This document shows positions 9,500 to 20,527 of a DNA stretch of 64,000 nucleotides, piece after piece (the first letter of the stretch is position 1; every line of letters starts with the position of its first letter). The DNA lies in NCBI GenBank assembly GCA_903772945.1, contig CAICTM010000126.1:46870-110869 (forward strand), read 5' to 3'. The translations under genes were made by a program, and so were the position numbers. The stretch comes from Seminavis robusta. Its lineage: Eukaryota; Bacillariophyta; Bacillariophyceae; Naviculales; Naviculaceae. Under the pieces are notes generated by a model that made no database searches, was not told the origin of the DNA, and saw nothing but the letters and a program-made list of their open reading frames with translations.

Positions 9500-11971
9500 A
9501 TGACGGTTTCTATCCGAGACTTCAGACTGTTCAAGTCGAAGAAGACGTTGACGCGACAAGAGGCCCTCCGAGCTACTGCATTCCGTGACGCCATCAAGAA
9601 GAGCAAACACAAACGAGCAGCCGCTAAAATTGTCACTCCGTTCCGGCGATTTGTGCGTCAATTCAAGCGGTTGTGGAAGTACTACACCAACCATCGTCAT
9701 GAAGTGAGGACTCCCATCTTCTTGGTCCTCTGGTTGGGGTGGTTGTTCATTGGGACCACCTTTTATGCGTACGCACCCAAGAGCAACCTCGGATTGGTTC
9801 GCGGCTTTTACATGTCCTTGAATATTGGCTACTCCATTGGTTTCGGATATCCTGCTGAGAACTCCCACTCTTACCTCTGGTTCTCCATTTGGTATGTCCT
9901 CTGTGGAGCTTCCTTTGTCGGTGTGGCTCTTGGTTTCTTTGCCGATGGGATTGCATCCGACAATCAATCCTGGTTCACTCGCTTGGAACAACAAAAGAAA
10001 ATCGAAGCCGCCATTCGGAAGCGAGAGACCAAGTTATTGGGAAATATTCGAGCGTGGGTTTACCACTGCCGTCGAGCCCTGCGAGCACTCTCCATTTGGT
10101 TCGTATTTGTTCTTTCCATGGTCACGTACTCGACAGTTGCCATGAGATGGCCCTTGCGAGAAAGCCTCTACTTTGCCATTTCCAGTCTCAGCACGGGAGG
10201 ACACTGGGCCATACCCCGGGAAGCACCCGATTGGATCTTTGGAGTGACGGCAGCACACATTATGTTTGGTGTTCCTGTAATGGGAGCCGCAATGGCCTCA
10301 TTGGCCATGATGTTTATTGAACAGGCGGGTCTTGATGAAGCCAAAGCAACCATTGACGAAATTGTCACTCGAGACGAAATTGTCTTTTTGCAGGAACTTG
10401 GTTTGGAGAACTTTGATGGAGAAATTGACAAGTCAGAATACATCATTCTCTGCATGGTACGCTTGGGGACTGACCCCGGCTTGATCAAATACATCACCGA
10501 ACGGTTTGCAGAGCTCAACTTTTACTCGGGGAGATCCTTGTCTGTAGCTGAAATTACCCACGGAGCTTGCCGGTTTGTGGATGGAAGAATACGACGGCGG
10601 GAATCCGTCCAACACTCAAATACCTTGCATACAGTTACCGAACATGAGATTGTGTTGCATGATGATGTTGCCGTTTCGGATTTCTTTCATGATGACGATG
10701 ATGCAGAGACCTTTGCTGCCGACTACCGACTCTCCTACCAAAGTATTCGACAGTCCTTCATTCCAACCAGTATACTGGAAGAATGTGAAGATGAAGCAGA
10801 AGAAAAGGAGGAGGTTTATGAAGACGACTATGACATCAATAACAACAACAACAATGTTGAATCTGCAGTGGAAGTTTTCCACGACGAAGAAGCATCAACC
10901 AATAGTGATGACGACGCACCCAACTTCACAACAAGTGTTGAAAGCTCCGATCACTTTCGAAGCAGCACAGCCAGCTCAGAGGCGTCTTTTCTGAGAAGCC
11001 TCGTTGAAAAATTCGGGCTTCCACTAGCAGGGAGCACACGATCCAGCTGTACAAAACACAACAAAACAGATTCCACAACTGCAAGTTCCACTGGTTGCAA
11101 CGAAGTCGCATTGGACGAGTTGGAATGCGGCAACGCCAATTCACCTCCGAATCCGATTCAGAAATTCTTTCATGATTTGAAGCAAGAGTGCCTTCCTTCC
11201 GAGTCAAACAGCATGCTCCCTGCAAAGACGAACCCGAATTCGGCAAGCAGTGCCGACGACAATGCTGGAAACCATCAATCGCCGTCGTCTTACGAGGCAC
11301 AGAGCAGGACCATATCGCCAAAGCAGGCGCCTTATGATGCGACAACAAACGAACGGCAGCAACACAGAAGCTCGAGGATAGAGCGGCCGCGCGACAAACT
11401 ACCCCCCGAAACAAGCGAAGAGACGCTGTACAGCGAACGCGAGAGCGCTCCATTCGTTGCAGATCCTATGAACGAACTGAGCAACGAGAAAGCAGGATAC
11501 CAGCGTTCTCACGATGTAGTATCCTTGGCCTCCAGGTCAACGTTGCGGTCGCCAGCGTCACGACACGACTCCCCATCGCTGCCAGACCGAGTGATTACTG
11601 CTTCAAAAGACTCCCTCCATCCTCCAACAGACTTGCTCGATGTGCCATTACGCCACCCTCCACCCAACGAAGTCGTATTTGCGCCCAAAAACTCGCTCCA
11701 CCCGCAACATGACCGTGCCGATAAACCATATCTGAACCCGCCTCCACCAGACGAGAGCGAATTCGTCCCGAAAGATCCCCTCCATCCATTGCCTGATCCC
11801 ATTGATTCAGTCGTCCACGTGGAAAAGCCTGCTCGAAGATCCTACGTGAACTACGCTAGCTTTCTCTACAACTCGAGTCAAAACAGTAGAGACGACGCAC
11901 AAATGAGGGCATTGGCAAACATCAACCAACTAGAATACGACTTGGAGGCAAACGGACGCACAATAGACTAG
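9500..11971 (+). CDS. Two-pore-domain K+-channel-like protein with long acidic/disordered C-tail (paralog 1)
   Basis: An intact frame of 823 aa from the first ATG (9500); an open stretch of 15 codons upstream has no ATG. The predicted order is basic N-terminus, TM1 (about 72-92), pore loop 1 with SIGFGY (112-117), TM2 (125-148), TM3 (197-215), pore loop 2 with STGGHW (231-236) and TM4 (245-274). This is the 2TM-P-2TM-P plan of TPK/two-pore K+ channels. Filter 1 fits a K+ filter (xxGFG); filter 2 departs strongly from it. Residues 302-313 form an EF-hand-like loop (D-G-E-I-D...E) that lacks the first ligand. The tail beyond about 370 is acidic and Ser-rich. It probably sits in the plasma or an internal membrane. 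It lies in tandem with a paralog at 13626. Selectivity cannot be inferred from sequence alone. Confidence 0.8.
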   Translation: MTVSIRDFRLFKSKKTLTRQEALRATAFRDAIKKSKHKRAAAKIVTPFRRFVRQFKRLWKYYTNHRHEVRTPIFLVLWLGWLFIGTTFYAYAPKSNLGLVRGFYMSLNIGYSIGFGYPAENSHSYLWFSIWYVLCGASFVGVALGFFADGIASDNQSWFTRLEQQKKIEAAIRKRETKLLGNIRAWVYHCRRALRALSIWFVFVLSMVTYSTVAMRWPLRESLYFAISSLSTGGHWAIPREAPDWIFGVTAAHIMFGVPVMGAAMASLAMMFIEQAGLDEAKATIDEIVTRDEIVFLQELGLENFDGEIDKSEYIILCMVRLGTDPGLIKYITERFAELNFYSGRSLSVAEITHGACRFVDGRIRRRESVQHSNTLHTVTEHEIVLHDDVAVSDFFHDDDDAETFAADYRLSYQSIRQSFIPTSILEECEDEAEEKEEVYEDDYDINNNNNNVESAVEVFHDEEASTNSDDDAPNFTTSVESSDHFRSSTASSEASFLRSLVEKFGLPLAGSTRSSCTKHNKTDSTTASSTGCNEVALDELECGNANSPPNPIQKFFHDLKQECLPSESNSMLPAKTNPNSASSADDNAGNHQSPSSYEAQSRTISPKQAPYDATTNERQQHRSSRIERPRDKLPPETSEETLYSERESAPFVADPMNELSNEKAGYQRSHDVVSLASRSTLRSPASRHDSPSLPDRVITASKDSLHPPTDLLDVPLRHPPPNEVVFAPKNSLHPQHDRADKPYLNPPPPDESEFVPKDPLHPLPDPIDSVVHVEKPARRSYVNYASFLYNSSQNSRDDAQMRALANINQLEYDLEANGRTID

Positions 11972-13625
11972 CCAGAGTGCATCCACTGCATGAAGTGGCT
12001 GATCTACGGCAGCCACTCAATTTGCAGTTGCTTGCACAGTTGCGCGACCGTTTGACGATTGAGGTCACAAGGCATCCCGACAATCTCCTAGTAGACCATA
12101 CGACTCTCCAGAAGTTGCGTCTTGGAGAAACGTGGACACAAACGAATCCCTGCGTTAGTGATCGGAAATCTTTCGCGGGTAGACCCGGTGGCAAGTCGGT
12201 TGAAGCGTTCTTTGCGAGGTTGAAAAAGGAAGGTTGTGAAAACCTCCTCTCTTCTTCCTCCCTGAAATCAACCGTACGCCATAGCAGTACTGGTACAAAT
12301 GTAGAATACGACATTGTTTAACTATCTAACTCGACTACTTGATTGATGCCAAGCATACGTACAGTGTACCGGTACCAGAAGTTTTGGTTCTGCAAAACGC
12401 TCTTGCCTGGTGCCGACTTTTCGCAGGTGAAACCACCAAGCGGCGACATAGCTCTGCAGTAGTACATGTAGCCAGCTTTGCAACAGGTCCCGCTGTTGTT
12501 CTGGTTGCTCTGGCGAGTACTGACATACACAATGGTACAAGATTGGACTTCCTTCAATATCCTTTCTCGACGTGATGCACAGCTTTAGACGGCATTGCAT
12601 GTTTGCTAGCAGAAATGGCGAAGAATTGATTGGAGGAGCATGGACAAAGGACGTGAATTCGTAAGGAAACACCTGGTTTTGGAGGCTTTGTAACTTCAAA
12701 TGCGGTGCGTGGTACAATCGTAGTAAGTGCGCCTGAAGCCTGGTATAGAGCGCCGCATGTGCTGGTTTTCTTGCCAGGTTTGGGAAGGCACCGTATCGGA
12801 AATGAGCGAATGGCAAACAGCCTGACGGCATAACTGATTCCATTCATTTTCACTTAGTTTTGCCGTCTGGAAAGCTGAGCAGAACCAAAGCCACTGACAC
12901 AAAGAGTGCTGTCTCTTTCAACTCCAGTTGCAACCAGTCTCCTACTATGCCAAATGCAAGTTTGAGTCTGCATATAATTTACGTTGCTTTGCATCGAGTC
13001 ATGGCCAGAGAGTAATGGTACCGGTATGGTTCAGTCGTACCGGTACGACTGTACTGCATGCAGAGCCTGGAGCCCATCAGTTGCCGCCACTCACGAGACC
13101 CTCACTGCGGAGCTCTTAGCGTACCGGTAGCGCCATTGAGACTGTCACTCTTTGCAAACCGCACCCTACCGGTACCCTACCGTCCTGTACCGTAACTACC
13201 GGTACATCGTAGCTACCGTACCCAGCCAAAGAAGCAAAACTGATCAGTACAGTACTCAGTACAGTACCGTACAGTTCGAGCCCAGCCGAGCGCATCATTC
13301 AAAGTGCGACTGCTGGCATAATGAGGAGTCATTTGATGACCCTGCATAAAAATGTATTATAGTACACTTTCCATGACGAAAAGTGAGTTAGAAGTAAAGC
13401 CTTCTCCGAGTGCTTTTTATCTATTTCAAGTCATTGATGGCTTCTTTTAGTTATGTGGCTCTTGCCCTTGGTAGGAAAAGAGTCTTTCGTTGATTTCTCT
13501 GCCAGTTTAGAGTGCTGTTAAAAAGCGCGAACGATCACTCGAACCAAGCTGAAACCATTGCATCTTTCCTCACAACAAAGCTTCGCAGCTCTCGTCGTCC
13601 GAGAGAGCAACAAAGCTACAAAAGA
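11972..13625. other. Spacer between the tandem channel genes
   Basis: No supported gene. Several open frames on both strands at 11977-12850 overlap one another and match nothing I know. The right half is rich in TACCGGTA palindromes (12367, 13019, 13038, 13122, 13167, 13197), the densest cluster in the window. Confidence 0.5.
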
Positions 13626-15803
13626 ATGGGAAGGCCAGACCTACCGACCACGTTGAGCAATCTCCGACAGTCAGTGACTTCTGATGCATCACCTTCTGGT
13701 TGGAAAGGAGTGTTGATCAGGGAGGTAAAGCGTTGGAGCAGGAAACTTTTTCGCAATCAACATGAGAAGAGGGAGCCGTTCTTTTTGTTTCTGTGGATCG
13801 TTTGGCTTTTTGTTGGCTCCATGTTCTATGCTTATGCTCCAAAGAGCAACCTTGGTTTTGTGAAGGGCTTTTACATGGCCATCAATATTGGCTACTCCAT
13901 CGGTTTCGGATACCCCTCTGAGAATTCCTATGGCAACTACATTTACTTTTCCAGCATGTATGTACTATTGGGTGCCTCCTTTGTTGGTGTGGCGCTATCT
14001 TTCTTTGCTGAAAAGATTACCATAGACTCTGAATCATGGTTCTCCAGAATGCAGTATGAGAGAGATATTAGAAGGGACATGATGTCCACAAACAGGGCTT
14101 TTCAGGGTAGAGTGCGTGCATGGATCCACAAGAACAAGAAGGCATTAAGAGCTGTGTCAGTTTGGCTTGGAATGATCGTTGCCATGATTGTTTACTCCAT
14201 GGTTGTGGTTAAGTGGACCTTTGGAGAAGCACAGTACTTTGCCATCTCAACACTCAGCACTGGAGGCCATTGGCCAATCCCAAATGACTCCCCAACCTGG
14301 TTGTTTGGAGTGACGGGGGTATTCACAATGATTGGTGTTCCCATTATGGGGTTGGCAATGGCTGAAATTGCCCAAGTCCTTGTGCACCAAGGGAATTTGG
14401 ATGAAACCAAAGCAACAGTTGACGCAGTAGTTACCAAGGAGGAGCTGGAGTTTCTTGAAGAACTTGGGCTGGACAACTTTGATGGAGAAGTTGACAAAGC
14501 TATGTTCATCATTCTGTGCATGGTCCGCATTGGAAATGATCCAGGCTTGATCAAGTACATAACACAGAGATTTGCTGAACTGAACTTTTACACTGGCAAA
14601 TCATTGACGGTTGCAGAAATCACCCATGGATCCTGTAGGTATGTGGGAGGGCAAATTCGCCGAATGACATCTTTGAGGGCTGTGAGGGGGTCAACACTGC
14701 AAGCTGTTTCGGAATTCCAGATTGTGGTATCCGATGATGATTGTGATGATGACGACTCTGATAGCTTCCGCGCAGACGCATCGGATGATGATCTGACCTT
14801 TTCTGAGAACGGTGTGTCACGGAGAAGTTACTATTCACCCATGTTTTCAAATCGCACGCAGAGGGAGCAAGACGTTGATGAAGAAATCTTGAGCTTTGTC
14901 TCCCCATCAGACACCTTGAGCAAGGGTGAATCGCGTTCAAACAGAAGAAATGCTGCAAATGGAGAAGATAAGGCTATGTTGACTTCAATTTGTGAAAACG
15001 ACGAAAGCCAGGAACCTGAGATCCTAGCAAAAGCTGTTGTGCCTGAAGCTTCACCACAGGAAGAGCTGTCTTCAAACAACCACAACTACGACAACTACAG
15101 CAACACCATCAACACCATCAATCGCAATAAAGCACTGTCCTCCCTGATGCCAGCAAACAGAGGCAATGATGAGAAGGATGGCTCTGAGGTACAACAGGAC
15201 AGCGCTGTCGGAGTACATCTCTTGCAGGATGAAGAAGTATCTTCAAATGGCGACAAGGGGAAAGAAAATGATACCGGTATTGATGCCCGGCGCTTGATCC
15301 TACCGGTAGGCACCAATGATGTAGGAGAGCACATAGAATCAAAAAGAAAGGATGAAGATGACCAGGATTCCAACCATGATGTGGAATCTCCCCGGGAGGT
15401 TTTCCTTGACGAAGAAATGTCGACTGATACCGGTAACAACAATCAACGTTTTGGTATCTGCAGGAGTAGCACAACAAGTTCACATTTCCGAGGCAGCATT
15501 GCAAGCTCAGAATCCTCCTTTCTGAGGAACCTTGTTCAGAAATTTGGAGTGCCATCGTTACCAAGCGCGCGGTCCAGCATATTGAAACATGACAGCAAGG
15601 AACCAACAAGGCCTAGTTCTATTGCTTTCAAGGGCGCTTCATTTGACGCAACAGCAAACTCGACAACTTCGGCAGGCAATGCAATTCAGAGATTTGTGAA
15701 TGATCTGAGACAAGAGTGCTCCTCTGGTCAACCTGCCAACATTCCACCAGTTGAAGAGGTGAATCCAACCATCAAACCAACCTGTGTTTCGTCGAATGGC
15801 TGA
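13626..15803 (+). CDS. Two-pore-domain K+-channel-like protein (paralog 2)
   Basis: An intact frame of 725 aa from the first ATG (13626). Domain order is the same as in the gene at 9500: TM1 (52-72), pore loop 1 with SIGFGY (91-96), TM2 (104-128), TM3 (177-195), pore loop 2 with STGGHW (211-216) and TM4 (226-252). An EF-hand-like loop follows (282-293) with Met at the usual Glu position, so Ca2+ binding there is doubtful. The tail is disordered, with poly-acidic stretches. Near its end it keeps two motifs shared with paralog 1: a Ser-rich stretch with SFLRNLVQKFG, and IQRFVNDLRQEC. The membrane part is strongly conserved between the copies while the tails diverge, so this is a tandem duplication under constraint. 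Three TACCGGTA palindromes lie inside the tail-coding sequence. Confidence 0.8.
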   Translation: MGRPDLPTTLSNLRQSVTSDASPSGWKGVLIREVKRWSRKLFRNQHEKREPFFLFLWIVWLFVGSMFYAYAPKSNLGFVKGFYMAINIGYSIGFGYPSENSYGNYIYFSSMYVLLGASFVGVALSFFAEKITIDSESWFSRMQYERDIRRDMMSTNRAFQGRVRAWIHKNKKALRAVSVWLGMIVAMIVYSMVVVKWTFGEAQYFAISTLSTGGHWPIPNDSPTWLFGVTGVFTMIGVPIMGLAMAEIAQVLVHQGNLDETKATVDAVVTKEELEFLEELGLDNFDGEVDKAMFIILCMVRIGNDPGLIKYITQRFAELNFYTGKSLTVAEITHGSCRYVGGQIRRMTSLRAVRGSTLQAVSEFQIVVSDDDCDDDDSDSFRADASDDDLTFSENGVSRRSYYSPMFSNRTQREQDVDEEILSFVSPSDTLSKGESRSNRRNAANGEDKAMLTSICENDESQEPEILAKAVVPEASPQEELSSNNHNYDNYSNTINTINRNKALSSLMPANRGNDEKDGSEVQQDSAVGVHLLQDEEVSSNGDKGKENDTGIDARRLILPVGTNDVGEHIESKRKDEDDQDSNHDVESPREVFLDEEMSTDTGNNNQRFGICRSSTTSSHFRGSIASSESSFLRNLVQKFGVPSLPSARSSILKHDSKEPTRPSSIAFKGASFDATANSTTSAGNAIQRFVNDLRQECSSGQPANIPPVEEVNPTIKPTCVSSNG

Positions 15804-16893
15804 GGTAGGAACCAGCAGTCACGTACCTGATCTACATGTACTTGGAATATCCAGGAAACGGTAGCCGATAACGCTGTGGAAATCAAAACCGTCCAGCCGC
15901 CTCCTTGCCCTCCACTCCCTGCCTCCTCTCCCTTTCCCCTCTTCAAGATTGCAATAGCGCAGGCATTTTGTAAGCTCATCCTGTAATTACTGCCATTAAT
16001 TGGGTACATCGTTCCGGACAGCAGAAAGCTGCCGTGGCTTGTTCCGCCAATGACACGCGAAATCTGCTTGGTCCGCAAATGACGCGAAATCTTTTCGTGA
16101 GGAGGCCTTTCATCTATGGTACCGGTAGTGCCTGAAACGACGAGGGGCCACCTTTCGAGCCACCATAGCCAGCCGCCATACATGTCTATGCTGCCACGGT
16201 GAATTCCAGCATCGTTGTCCGTGTCTTGACAATACGGCGAAAGGGGGTCTAGAGTTCCTTGCTGGGGTTCGCGTTGGGGTCAATCCACAACTACCGTCGT
16301 CTGGCCGCTCCACTTGTTCGATTGCTACACGGAGGCAACCATTCGTCTCGGCTCTTCCAATGCACCGGCACCGTTAGAAGTGAACTGACTGGGGATCATG
16401 TTCGGATGCGATTGATCGTTCCATCCAAACTTCCGCTCCTGATTTCGATGGTCTTGTGCAGCTCAGGCTACAGACAACATCTGTCTGCATCTTTCTTGGC
16501 TGACGAACGTGGCCGATTCCGACAACCTATTCCTGGGATGCCGCTCCATTATCGACGAAAACGAAGCCATGAATCGAATCGAATCCAACTGCATGGCGTC
16601 GGCAATCACAGCGATCGAGTTAGTTGAACAGAACGTGTGAATGATAGGACCCCGCACAGTCAAGGGTTCCTTCAGGAGGAAGCGATAGAAGCAAGTCTGC
16701 TGAAATACTCCATGCATAACAGATGCCTAACTCCAATTCAAAACAGATGAAGTATCTGCAAGACAGCAATAGGTGTATTATTAAGAATCAAGTGGCCATG
16801 GCAAACATCCATTCTTGTTGCAGAATACTGATAGCAGCTTATGAACAACTTTTGCAAAGGACAGCCACCACAATTCTCTTATTCCCTTCATCA
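15804..16893. other. Intergenic, convergent gene ends
   Basis: Lies between the channel gene (plus) and a carrier gene (minus). It holds one TACCGGTA (16120) and several short overlapping open frames on both strands without recognisable content. I see no gene. Confidence 0.4.
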
Positions 16894-17877
16894 TCAACGC
16901 TCTTCAAAGTTTCCATTCTTGATGTTGTGGGCCTTGAAGGCATCCTGCAGGAAATGGCGTCCTTCATGGAACAAGGTCAAAGAAATGACAGCCTTGGCAA
17001 TTCCAATTCCTTGTCCACGGAAAACTCCCCGAAGACCAAACTGAGCAGAGTCACGAACCATCTCTCTCACTGCTTCCATAGGGCCAATAGACTTGCCAGA
17101 AATGGAGTTGGTTTGCATAATAACTTCCAAACGGCTCAGGGGGTTTGTCACAACAACATAAATGGGAGACACAATAGAACTGGCAACCAAGCCAGTGGCA
17201 GCCCTTCCCATGCTTGTCTTGTCACCAAGCTCCTTTTGAATGTACTTTTGCAACCTGGGTTGTCCCACAAGACCAAGAAGGGCACTGGCCAGGGAATGGC
17301 CCATCAAGGGAACAGTTCCACGGAAAAGAGGGGTGAAATTCTTGGCAGCAGACTCCTTCAAAATCTCACTAATCTTCTTGGTCCCTCCAGTTTGCTTGAA
17401 ATAAGCACGCTGTTGCTTCTCAATCATGCGAATAGGATTAATAAAGGGGGCAGACAGAATGGAGGCAGCAGTGGCAGCAACCATTCCTGGATTCTCTCCC
17501 TCACCCAAGAAGAAGGAAAATCCCAAAAGGATGCCAAACTTGGGGATACGCTTGAAACCAACACCCACCAAACGAGGTCCAACACCACTCAGACTGGCAC
17601 CAACAGGGTGAGCCCTGAAGACTGCCTTGGCTTCTTCAGAGGCAACTCTGGGGTCAACTGGTTTTCCATTGAGATCCTTGGCATACTGTTGCACCAATTG
17701 ACGGTAAGCAGTTACAGGATTATCCATGACAGTTTGAAAGGCAGAACCACCCAAGTAGGCAGTCAAAGCCTGAGCCTGGGAGAGTCCGGACTTCTTGACC
17801 ACAAAAAAGTCATCAGAGACGAGTTGTATCTTTGGTGTGGCTCTTGAGGTGGGATTGGCTGCTACCGCAGATGACAT
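16894..17877 (-). CDS. Mitochondrial-carrier-family-like protein, copy A
   Basis: 327 aa with an ATG start in a good context. Three repeats of roughly 100 residues are visible, each with a helix ending in a proline-basic motif (NPVTAYRQ, NPIRMIEKQQ, NPLSRLEV) and later a LFRG or VFRGQG segment. This is the plan of the SLC25 carriers of the inner mitochondrial membrane, although the P-x-[DE]-x-x-[KR] signature is degenerate, so substrate prediction is not possible. From DFFVVKKSG to KAHNIK (about 300 residues) I see no difference from copy B at 19562. The N-terminal 20 and C-terminal 6 residues differ. The two copies are head-to-head. A non-mitochondrial member of the family is also possible. 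Confidence 0.75.
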   Translation of the reverse strand: MSSAVAANPTSRATPKIQLVSDDFFVVKKSGLSQAQALTAYLGGSAFQTVMDNPVTAYRQLVQQYAKDLNGKPVDPRVASEEAKAVFRAHPVGASLSGVGPRLVGVGFKRIPKFGILLGFSFFLGEGENPGMVAATAASILSAPFINPIRMIEKQQRAYFKQTGGTKKISEILKESAAKNFTPLFRGTVPLMGHSLASALLGLVGQPRLQKYIQKELGDKTSMGRAATGLVASSIVSPIYVVVTNPLSRLEVIMQTNSISGKSIGPMEAVREMVRDSAQFGLRGVFRGQGIGIAKAVISLTLFHEGRHFLQDAFKAHNIKNGNFEER

Positions 17878-19561
17878 GATGCAGTGGTGTTCTAGAACTT
17901 GACGGCTGCTTTATTTGTTGATCCTCCAGATCAAAATTGTGAGACTCTCTTTCAGCTCTTTACTAAGCAGGTTGCTGTCTAGCTTTATGTAGACTGCTTG
18001 TGTTTGGCGGACAAACCTTTCTCGAACCAGGCAGGGTGTCGGGAAAGTCCTGCAGCGGTCGCGCCAGTTTCGCCGAATAGTTCCCAGTCCCACGTCTTCT
18101 TGGGTATGGACCCATGTCCACCCAGCTAGTACCGATACAGTAGCTGCCACTATCGAGCTGCGAGCTACGAGGTACGGTATGCAGCTAGCCAGCACGCTTG
18201 GCTGGACCAAAACTGCAGTGCCTGGGTTCACCGAAAGGGATGAAAAGATGGATACCCGTTTCGAAGCTCAGGTCTTGCTATAGCTATAGTGGCTGAAGAA
18301 GCTCCCGCTAGATAGTCATGTTGCTTCCTTGTTCGTTTTTGTTTCCTCCATCTATGCTGTTGTCTGCAGCGATGGTAAACGAGAGGATCGATACGGCTGG
18401 GGGCAAGAGCTTGTTGGCGCCACCAATGTTTTCGCTCGGCCTATCTATCGAGAGGCGTGTGAAAGTGGAGCGAGTCGTCCTTTGTATCGCTCTGATCAAG
18501 CGTCGCAAGTACATGCAGAGGGCAGCCAGAGGTATTACCGCTTGTGCCACGGATCATGCCTGCCAACTGGACCTTCGACTTGATTCGACGGATCCTGGTT
18601 TGGTAGGTATTTTAAAAGTTTTCGAGGTTTAACCGACCGCCAGGCAGTACCACAGGCAGGAACGGGGCGATACGGCTTCGCCTAGCCAGCCAATATCGAG
18701 TTGGTGGTTGGCAAGACCCATCTACCCAGCCTAGGACGGTCGCTCGAGCGATGCATGCCTTGCTGGGTGCAGGAACAAGGCTCAACATTTTCCCTGCCTG
18801 ACCATTTTCCTTGCTACAGTACGGTGTGGGCTTCGGTCCACATCGCATCTTCTGGGTCCAGGACTGGCCAGGACGCAAACCTCTAGCTGGCAAGTAGAGC
18901 TACACTCTGTAGCTATCGGTAGCTAGCTAGCTAGCTAGAGAGCTCCGCGACAGCCAGCTGGCTGGGCCAACCTACGGTAACCATTTCCGTGCGATAGCAA
19001 AGTTCATGGGATCGGTAAGTGTGAACGAGGGATTTCTGTGACACTGTGACGTGGTCTGAATAAATCGACGCTGTGTATTCTGGAAAGGAGAAAACCAGTC
19101 CTTGATGGTCTGCGAATGTCGGGAGAGCCGTTGGTGCATTACTCTTTGCTGGAGTATGAAGTCGACGTGGTCATTGGTGAACGCTCCATCACTCTGTTGA
19201 TGTGAGTACTAAATTATTGACTTGGTCGCTACTGTAGATTTCTGTAGATCCAGTACCGCGAGGTGATGACATCAAATACCTGGCCAGCTCGGCATGATGT
19301 GATGTGTTGGTGTGATGCTGCCTTTTTGAGAAAGCAATGACCACGAACACAATTTAATTGCCGCCTCCAGGTTTATTATTAAACCACTGCATCAACCAAA
19401 GCTACCAAACCAACGACTATCCAACAGACAACCCAATAGGAAAAGGTTACGCTCCTCCGTTCTCAAAACCTCTTCTTCCCCTCCAGTTTCCTTCGAGTTT
19501 TCTCTGCTCTGCTCTCCTCTATTATTTTTTCCTCCTCTCTTTCCAACAACTAATTTCGATC
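17878..19561. other. Shared upstream region of the divergent carrier genes
   Basis: 1.68 kb between two divergent near-identical genes. It has no supported gene and no visible inverted homology between its two ends, so the duplication or conversion stops near the coding cores. Contains a TAGC microsatellite (about 18917-18937) and a pyrimidine-rich leader just before 19562 (CTCCTCTATTATTTTTTCC), typical of a transcription start region. Confidence 0.5.
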
Positions 19562-20527
19562 ATGTCTGTTTTGGCTGAACAAAAGACCAGTGTTCCCTTC
19601 CTCCCTCAAGACTTCTTTGTGGTCAAGAAGTCCGGTCTCTCCCAGGCTCAGGCTTTGACTGCCTACTTGGGTGGTTCTGCCTTTCAAACTGTCATGGATA
19701 ATCCTGTAACTGCTTACCGTCAATTGGTGCAACAGTATGCCAAGGATCTCAATGGAAAACCAGTTGACCCCAGAGTTGCCTCTGAAGAAGCCAAGGCAGT
19801 TTTCAGGGCTCACCCTGTTGGTGCCAGTCTGAGTGGTGTTGGACCTCGTTTGGTGGGTGTTGGTTTCAAGCGTATCCCCAAGTTTGGCATCCTTTTGGGA
19901 TTTTCCTTCTTCTTGGGTGAGGGAGAAAACCCAGGCATGGTTGCTGCCACTGCTGCCTCCATTCTGTCTGCCCCCTTTATCAATCCTATTCGCATGATTG
20001 AGAAGCAACAGCGTGCTTATTTCAAGCAAACTGGAGGGACCAAGAAGATTAGTGAGATTTTGAAGGAGTCTGCCGCCAAGAATTTCACCCCCCTTTTCCG
20101 TGGAACTGTTCCCTTGATGGGCCATTCCTTGGCCAGTGCTCTTCTTGGTCTGGTGGGACAACCCAGGTTGCAAAAGTACATTCAAAAGGAGCTTGGTGAC
20201 AAGACAAGCATGGGAAGGGCTGCTACTGGCTTGGTTGCCAGTTCTATTGTGTCTCCCATTTATGTTGTTGTGACAAACCCTTTGAGCCGTTTGGAAGTTA
20301 TTATGCAAACCAACTCCATTTCTGGCAAGTCTATTGGCCCTATGGAAGCAGTGAGAGAGATGGTTCGTGACTCTGCTCAGTTTGGTCTTCGGGGAGTTTT
20401 CCGTGGACAAGGAATTGGAATTGCCAAGGCTGTCATTTCTTTGACTTTGTTCCATGAAGGACGCCATTTCCTGCAGGATGCCTTCAAGGCCCACAACATC
20501 AAGAAGGGTTACCACTCAGAAAACTAA
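19562..20527 (+). CDS. Mitochondrial-carrier-family-like protein, copy B
   Basis: 321 aa from the ATG at 19562; the frame is open further upstream, but the preceding sequence is pyrimidine-rich leader and the in-frame extension has no ATG. It shows the same three-repeat carrier plan as copy A (16894-17877). In a 240-bp sample I compared, the copies differ at about five positions, all synonymous, which points to recent duplication, gene conversion or strong purifying selection. The N-terminus (MSVLAEQK...) and C-terminus (KKGYHSEN) are unique to this copy, so the copies could differ in targeting or expression. The transported substrate is unknown. Confidence 0.75.
   Translation: MSVLAEQKTSVPFLPQDFFVVKKSGLSQAQALTAYLGGSAFQTVMDNPVTAYRQLVQQYAKDLNGKPVDPRVASEEAKAVFRAHPVGASLSGVGPRLVGVGFKRIPKFGILLGFSFFLGEGENPGMVAATAASILSAPFINPIRMIEKQQRAYFKQTGGTKKISEILKESAAKNFTPLFRGTVPLMGHSLASALLGLVGQPRLQKYIQKELGDKTSMGRAATGLVASSIVSPIYVVVTNPLSRLEVIMQTNSISGKSIGPMEAVREMVRDSAQFGLRGVFRGQGIGIAKAVISLTLFHEGRHFLQDAFKAHNIKKGYHSEN

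Noticed and set aside
16894-17847. Long plus-strand open frame opposite carrier copy A (and the mirror image opposite copy B)
   Set aside because: Antisense shadows of strongly constrained coding sequence; translations have no family features.
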